64,000 nucleotides of DNA from Streptomyces atroolivaceus (GTDB lineage Bacteria > Actinomycetota > Actinomycetes > Streptomycetales > Streptomycetaceae), in assembly GCF_000717025.1 (NCBI RefSeq), contig NZ_JNXG01000018.1, positions 62,001-126,000 on the forward strand, in the 5' to 3' direction. The position numbers and the translations under genes are program-made. The notes under the pieces were generated by a model. The model was not told the origin of the DNA. It saw only the letters and a program-made list of their open reading frames with translations, and made no database searches. Of this stretch, positions 60,790 to 64,000 are shown in pieces (the stretch's first letter is position 1; every line of letters begins with the position of its first letter).

Positions 60790-63228
60790 GTGACCCGGAG
60801 CCCCGATGGCAGCCGAACGCCCGACGGACTGTCGCTCGTGCTCGCCCAGGCCGTGGTGAGTGCCGTCGACGGCGTCGGGGGGTACGCGGGCGGGGTCTAC
60901 CTGCGCTCCCGGACCCCGGGCCTCCTGCTCATGGCCGTGCTCGCAGGGTTGCCCGGCCCCCTGCTGCGCCCATGGTGGCGGATGCATGTCAACCGGCCCT
61001 TCCCGGTCGCCGAGGCCTACCGCTCGGGCCGGCCGGTGTACCTGGGCGATGCCGAGGAATCCATGCGCCGGTTCCCCCAGCTGATGGCGGGGCTGCCGTT
61101 CCCCTTCGGATCGCTCTACGCTCCCGTCCCGGCCGGCACCACTCCCGTGGGCGTGCTCGTCGTCCTGCGCTATGCGACCCGGGGGGTACCGGTGGGCGGA
61201 GCCGACCGGCGCCGGTTGGAGGCCGTCGCCCGGGAGCTGGGCGCCGACATCGCCGCTCAGGGCTCGCCGGCCACGTGGGACGGCGAGCCCATGACCGTCC
61301 GGCTGCCTTCGGAGGCCGAGCGGCAGATGCGCGTCGGACACTTCGAGTGGGACGTGGGCAGCGGGGCTGTCACCGCGGACGACCGCACCCACGAGATGCT
61401 GGGGCATGAGCCCGCCGGCGCACGGGTGCGCTCCATGGAGGCCCTCACGGCCGGGCTGCTGCCCGAGGACGTGTACGGACTGTGGACACTGGGGAGCGGG
61501 GCCGCGCGGTCGGCCGAGCCCCGTGTGCGCCGGATGCCGCTGTGGGGGCCCGACGGCAGGCCCCTCGTGGTCGAGCTCTCCGGCCACCGGGAGCACGGCG
61601 GCGCGGCGGGCCTGCTGACGGGTGTCCTCCTCGACCCGGGAGCGGGCCCGGCCGTGCCCGACGCGGCCGACCGGATCCCGCGCGGCACGCTCTCCCACGA
61701 CCGGCTCGGACGGATCACCTACGTCAACGGGGCGGCGGAGGACATCCTCGGCCACACCCGGGCGGAGCTGACCGGCCGGCCTCTGGGGGAGGCGCTGCCC
61801 TGGCTGGCGAACCCGGCCTACGAGGATCACCGCCGTGCATCCCTGTTCTCCGACGGCCCGGTCCACTTCCTCGCCCGGCGCACCCCGACGCAATGGCTGT
61901 CCGTGGCGATGTTCCCCGGCCGCGACGGGGTCACGATCACCTTCAGCCCGTCGCGGCGCCCCGGCCACAGCGCGGACACGTTCACAGCGAGGGGGGAGCC
62001 CGGCTCACCGGCCGACCGCTCCACCGTCCTGTACCGGCCGGTCGCCCTGGCCATCGCACTGACGGAGGCCGTCACCGCGCGTCAGGTATCGGCCGTCGTG
62101 ACCGAGGAGCTGCTGCCCGCCTTCGGAGGCAGGCAGCTGGCCATCTACCTCCAGAACGAGCGGCGCCTCTACCTGGCCTGGGAGACGGGCTTCCCCAAGG
62201 GATTCCTCGACCGGTTCGACGGGGTGGGTCTCGACACCCACATCCCCGGTGTGGAGACCCTCACGACCGGCCGGCCGCTGTTCTTCGAGTCCATGGAGGC
62301 GCTGGGTGACGCCTATCCCGGCATCCCCATGGACGCCAGTGTCGGCGCCCGTGCCTTCCTGCCGCTCATCGCCTCCGGCCGCCCCGTCGGTTCGTGCATC
62401 CTCGGCTTCGACCAGCCCCGCGGGTTCAGCCCCGAGGAGCGCACCGTGCTCACCGCGCTGGCCGGGCTCATCGCCCAGGCACTCCAGCGCGCCCAGCGTT
62501 ACGACACCGAGGCCGCTCTCGCCCGGGGGCTCCAGGACGCACTGCTGCCCCACCGGCTCCCCGTCGTCGACCACGTCGAGACCGTCGGGCGCTACCTCTC
62601 GGGCACCCAGGACATCGAGATCGGGGGCGACTGGTACGACGTCATCGAGACGGGAAGCGGCCTGGCCCTGGTCATCGGGGACGTCCAGGGACACGGTGTC
62701 GCCGCGGCTGCCACCATGGGCCAGCTGCGCAGCGCCGTGCGGGCCTTCGCCCTCATCGGGCACGAGCCGCAGGAGATCATGAGCGCCACGAACCGGCTGC
62801 TCATCGGCCTCGACCCCGGTCAGTTCGCCAGCTGCTGCTACGTGCTGCTCGACCCGGAAACCGGTGCCACGCGGGCCGTGAGGGCCGGGCACCCCCAGCC
62901 CGTCCTGAGGCATCCCGACGGCGAGGCCGAGGTCCTCGCTCTTCCCGGAGGAGTGGTGCTCGGAGTCGACCCGGACGCCTCGTATCCCGTCACGGAGCTG
63001 CGGCTCGGGCCGGGAGCCGTCCTCGCCCTCTTCACGGACGGGCTCGTGGAGAAGGCGGGTACCGACATCGACGAGGGCATCGAGCGCCTGCGCAGCACCC
63101 TTGCGGCGGTGGGCCACATGCCGCTCGCCGAGACCGCGGACCGCATCATCCGGCAGGCCAGGCAGGACGAGGACCGGCCCGACGACATCGCGCTGCTGGT
63201 GGCCGCCCGCCGCGCCCCGTCCCGCTGA
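60790..63228 (+). CDS. GAF/PAS/PAS/GAF sensor with C-terminal SpoIIE-type PP2C phosphatase
   Basis: An 812-residue cytoplasmic protein. It has a GAF-like N-terminus (about 10-155), PAS domains (about 175-285 and 295-400), a second GAF (410-565) and a PP2C/SpoIIE domain (585-805; QDALLPHRLP, GGDWYDV, IGDVQGHG, LFTDGLVEKAG). Unlike the other two phosphatases in this window, it has no ATPase domain. GTG 60790 is chosen because sequence upstream is unlike the family and contains the 26-bp palindrome. It likely dephosphorylates an anti-anti-sigma factor in response to a redox, light or small-molecule cue. Confidence 0.87.
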   Translation: MTRSPDGSRTPDGLSLVLAQAVVSAVDGVGGYAGGVYLRSRTPGLLLMAVLAGLPGPLLRPWWRMHVNRPFPVAEAYRSGRPVYLGDAEESMRRFPQLMAGLPFPFGSLYAPVPAGTTPVGVLVVLRYATRGVPVGGADRRRLEAVARELGADIAAQGSPATWDGEPMTVRLPSEAERQMRVGHFEWDVGSGAVTADDRTHEMLGHEPAGARVRSMEALTAGLLPEDVYGLWTLGSGAARSAEPRVRRMPLWGPDGRPLVVELSGHREHGGAAGLLTGVLLDPGAGPAVPDAADRIPRGTLSHDRLGRITYVNGAAEDILGHTRAELTGRPLGEALPWLANPAYEDHRRASLFSDGPVHFLARRTPTQWLSVAMFPGRDGVTITFSPSRRPGHSADTFTARGEPGSPADRSTVLYRPVALAIALTEAVTARQVSAVVTEELLPAFGGRQLAIYLQNERRLYLAWETGFPKGFLDRFDGVGLDTHIPGVETLTTGRPLFFESMEALGDAYPGIPMDASVGARAFLPLIASGRPVGSCILGFDQPRGFSPEERTVLTALAGLIAQALQRAQRYDTEAALARGLQDALLPHRLPVVDHVETVGRYLSGTQDIEIGGDWYDVIETGSGLALVIGDVQGHGVAAAATMGQLRSAVRAFALIGHEPQEIMSATNRLLIGLDPGQFASCCYVLLDPETGATRAVRAGHPQPVLRHPDGEAEVLALPGGVVLGVDPDASYPVTELRLGPGAVLALFTDGLVEKAGTDIDEGIERLRSTLAAVGHMPLAETADRIIRQARQDEDRPDDIALLVAARRAPSR

Positions 63229-63395
63229 TTCCCGCCGGCCGGGCCGGGCGCGGTGTCCGTCATGCGGAACGCGCCGGGTGCCGGCTGCGCGCATGCGGCG
63301 CTGGTGAGGCATCCTCTGCTGGTCGGGCAGAACAGGCCCCTGGCGGTGAGTGGATCTTCCGCCGCAGCCTGTGACGGAGAAGGATTCGGAACCAG

Positions 63396-63818
63396 ATGGC
63401 AGACAACTCGGACCTGTTGGCCTTCGTGCGGGCGCGCCTCGCCGAGGAGGAGGACATCGCGCGGGAAGCGGGTGGCGACGGCTGGCGGACTCCGGCGGAG
63501 GCGCCCGGTGAGGTGCACGACCGCACGAGCGGTATCGCGTTCGTCGTACGGTCCCGTGGCTACGACCGGCACATCGCCTTCCAGGACCCGGCACGCGCCC
63601 TGCGCCGCATCGAGACCAACAGGGTCCTTCTGGACGAGTACGAGGAGATCGCGGTCCTGGACACCGACCGGCCGGCCCAGGACTTCACCTCGGGCCGCGC
63701 CGTCGGGCTGGGTTTCGTCGTCCGGCAGATGGCCGCCGAACACGCGGGGCACCCCGCTTACCGGGTGAAGTGGCTGCCGCGGTTCTCCCACTGGGGCCCG
63801 CCCTCCCCTCCGGAATAG
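63396..63818 (+). CDS. DUF6221 family protein
   Basis: A 140-residue soluble protein. It starts with an LLAFVRARLAEEEDIARE helix, followed by HIAFQDPARALRRIETNRVLLDEYE, a pattern I recognise from the DUF6221 family widespread in Streptomyces. Function unknown. AAGGATTC precedes ATG 63396. Confidence 0.75.
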   Translation: MADNSDLLAFVRARLAEEEDIAREAGGDGWRTPAEAPGEVHDRTSGIAFVVRSRGYDRHIAFQDPARALRRIETNRVLLDEYEEIAVLDTDRPAQDFTSGRAVGLGFVVRQMAAEHAGHPAYRVKWLPRFSHWGPPSPPE

Positions 63819-64000
63819 AAGGCGCGTCGGAGCCCGTCGGGCCACTCCGTGACCCCTCACCCGGGGTCCACCCCGACCGGACGGGCGACGTCCCGTGGCG
63901 GAGCGACGCCGGTTCGTCTCGCGGGGCGACCGCGCACCGGCAATGCTGGGGTGTGAGCGGTGGAAGCACCGTCCGTTCGCGAGCCGGCGCCGGCGACGCA

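Noticed and set aside
1..64000. tRNA, rRNA, CRISPR arrays, phage or insertion-sequence genes
   Set aside because: None could be recognised on either strand by reading; a covariance-model or repeat search was not possible here.

Overview
The window is chromosomal DNA from a high-GC actinomycete, almost certainly a Streptomyces. The evidence is the strongly GC-biased third codon positions, many GTG starts, ATGA/GTGA stop-start overlaps, three SpoIIE-type phosphatases, two DUF574 methyltransferases and sugar ABC importers without their own ATPase. About 48 protein genes are supported. I see no rRNA, tRNA, CRISPR array, insertion sequence or integrase, so the accessory gene sets here are not visibly on a mobile element.

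Layout. 1-3.4 kb: end of a DUF5133 gene, a DUF998 membrane protein, a cytochrome P450/ferredoxin pair and a DUF574 methyltransferase. 4.1-5.9 kb: a secreted acetylxylan-esterase-like deacetylase with a CBM2 module, preceded by the wreck of a GH11 xylanase gene and two CGAAA/TTTCG palindromes. 6.0-10.6 kb: kdpFABC potassium pump operon with a strong hairpin terminator. 11.1-20.7 kb: TetR regulator and SGNH hydrolase, a PAS-GAF-PP2C-ATPase signalling protein, a Tat-type esterase, a long GAPDH, a pentapeptide-repeat membrane protein and a MarR regulator.

20.1-32.6 kb is the most interesting block. A MarR regulator and an MFS transporter face an eleven-gene operon encoding aldehyde dehydrogenase, extradiol-type dioxygenase, aspartate-dehydrogenase-like protein, alpha/beta hydrolase, cupin, two SDRs, a TPP enzyme, a PDR/VanB-type reductase, a 74-residue protein and a Rieske oxygenase. 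A repeated TTAAGCGCTTAG-like operator lies at the MFS promoter, at the operon promoter and before marR, so the whole set looks like one regulon for uptake and breakdown of an aromatic, possibly nitrogen-containing, compound. I cannot match it to a characterised pathway.

32.7-41.3 kb: a second MarR, an iron-box-controlled ornithine/lysine N-monooxygenase with no siderophore genes beside it, an AurF-like diiron oxygenase with a ferredoxin-containing FprB-type reductase, and a sugar ABC importer. 41.4-45.8 kb: a type III PKS/methyltransferase/flavin hydroxylase operon with the order of srsABC (phenolic lipids), a divergent UbiA prenyltransferase, and a DUF2071 protein. 45.9-54.1 kb: an MMPL transporter, a Cache-PAS-GAF-PP2C-ATPase protein, two methyltransferases and a secreted lysyl oxidase. 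54.5-60.5 kb: a polyol operon (DeoR regulator, binding protein, two permeases, dehydrogenase, PfkB kinase). 60.8-63.8 kb: a third PP2C protein preceded by a perfect 26-bp palindrome, then a DUF6221 protein.
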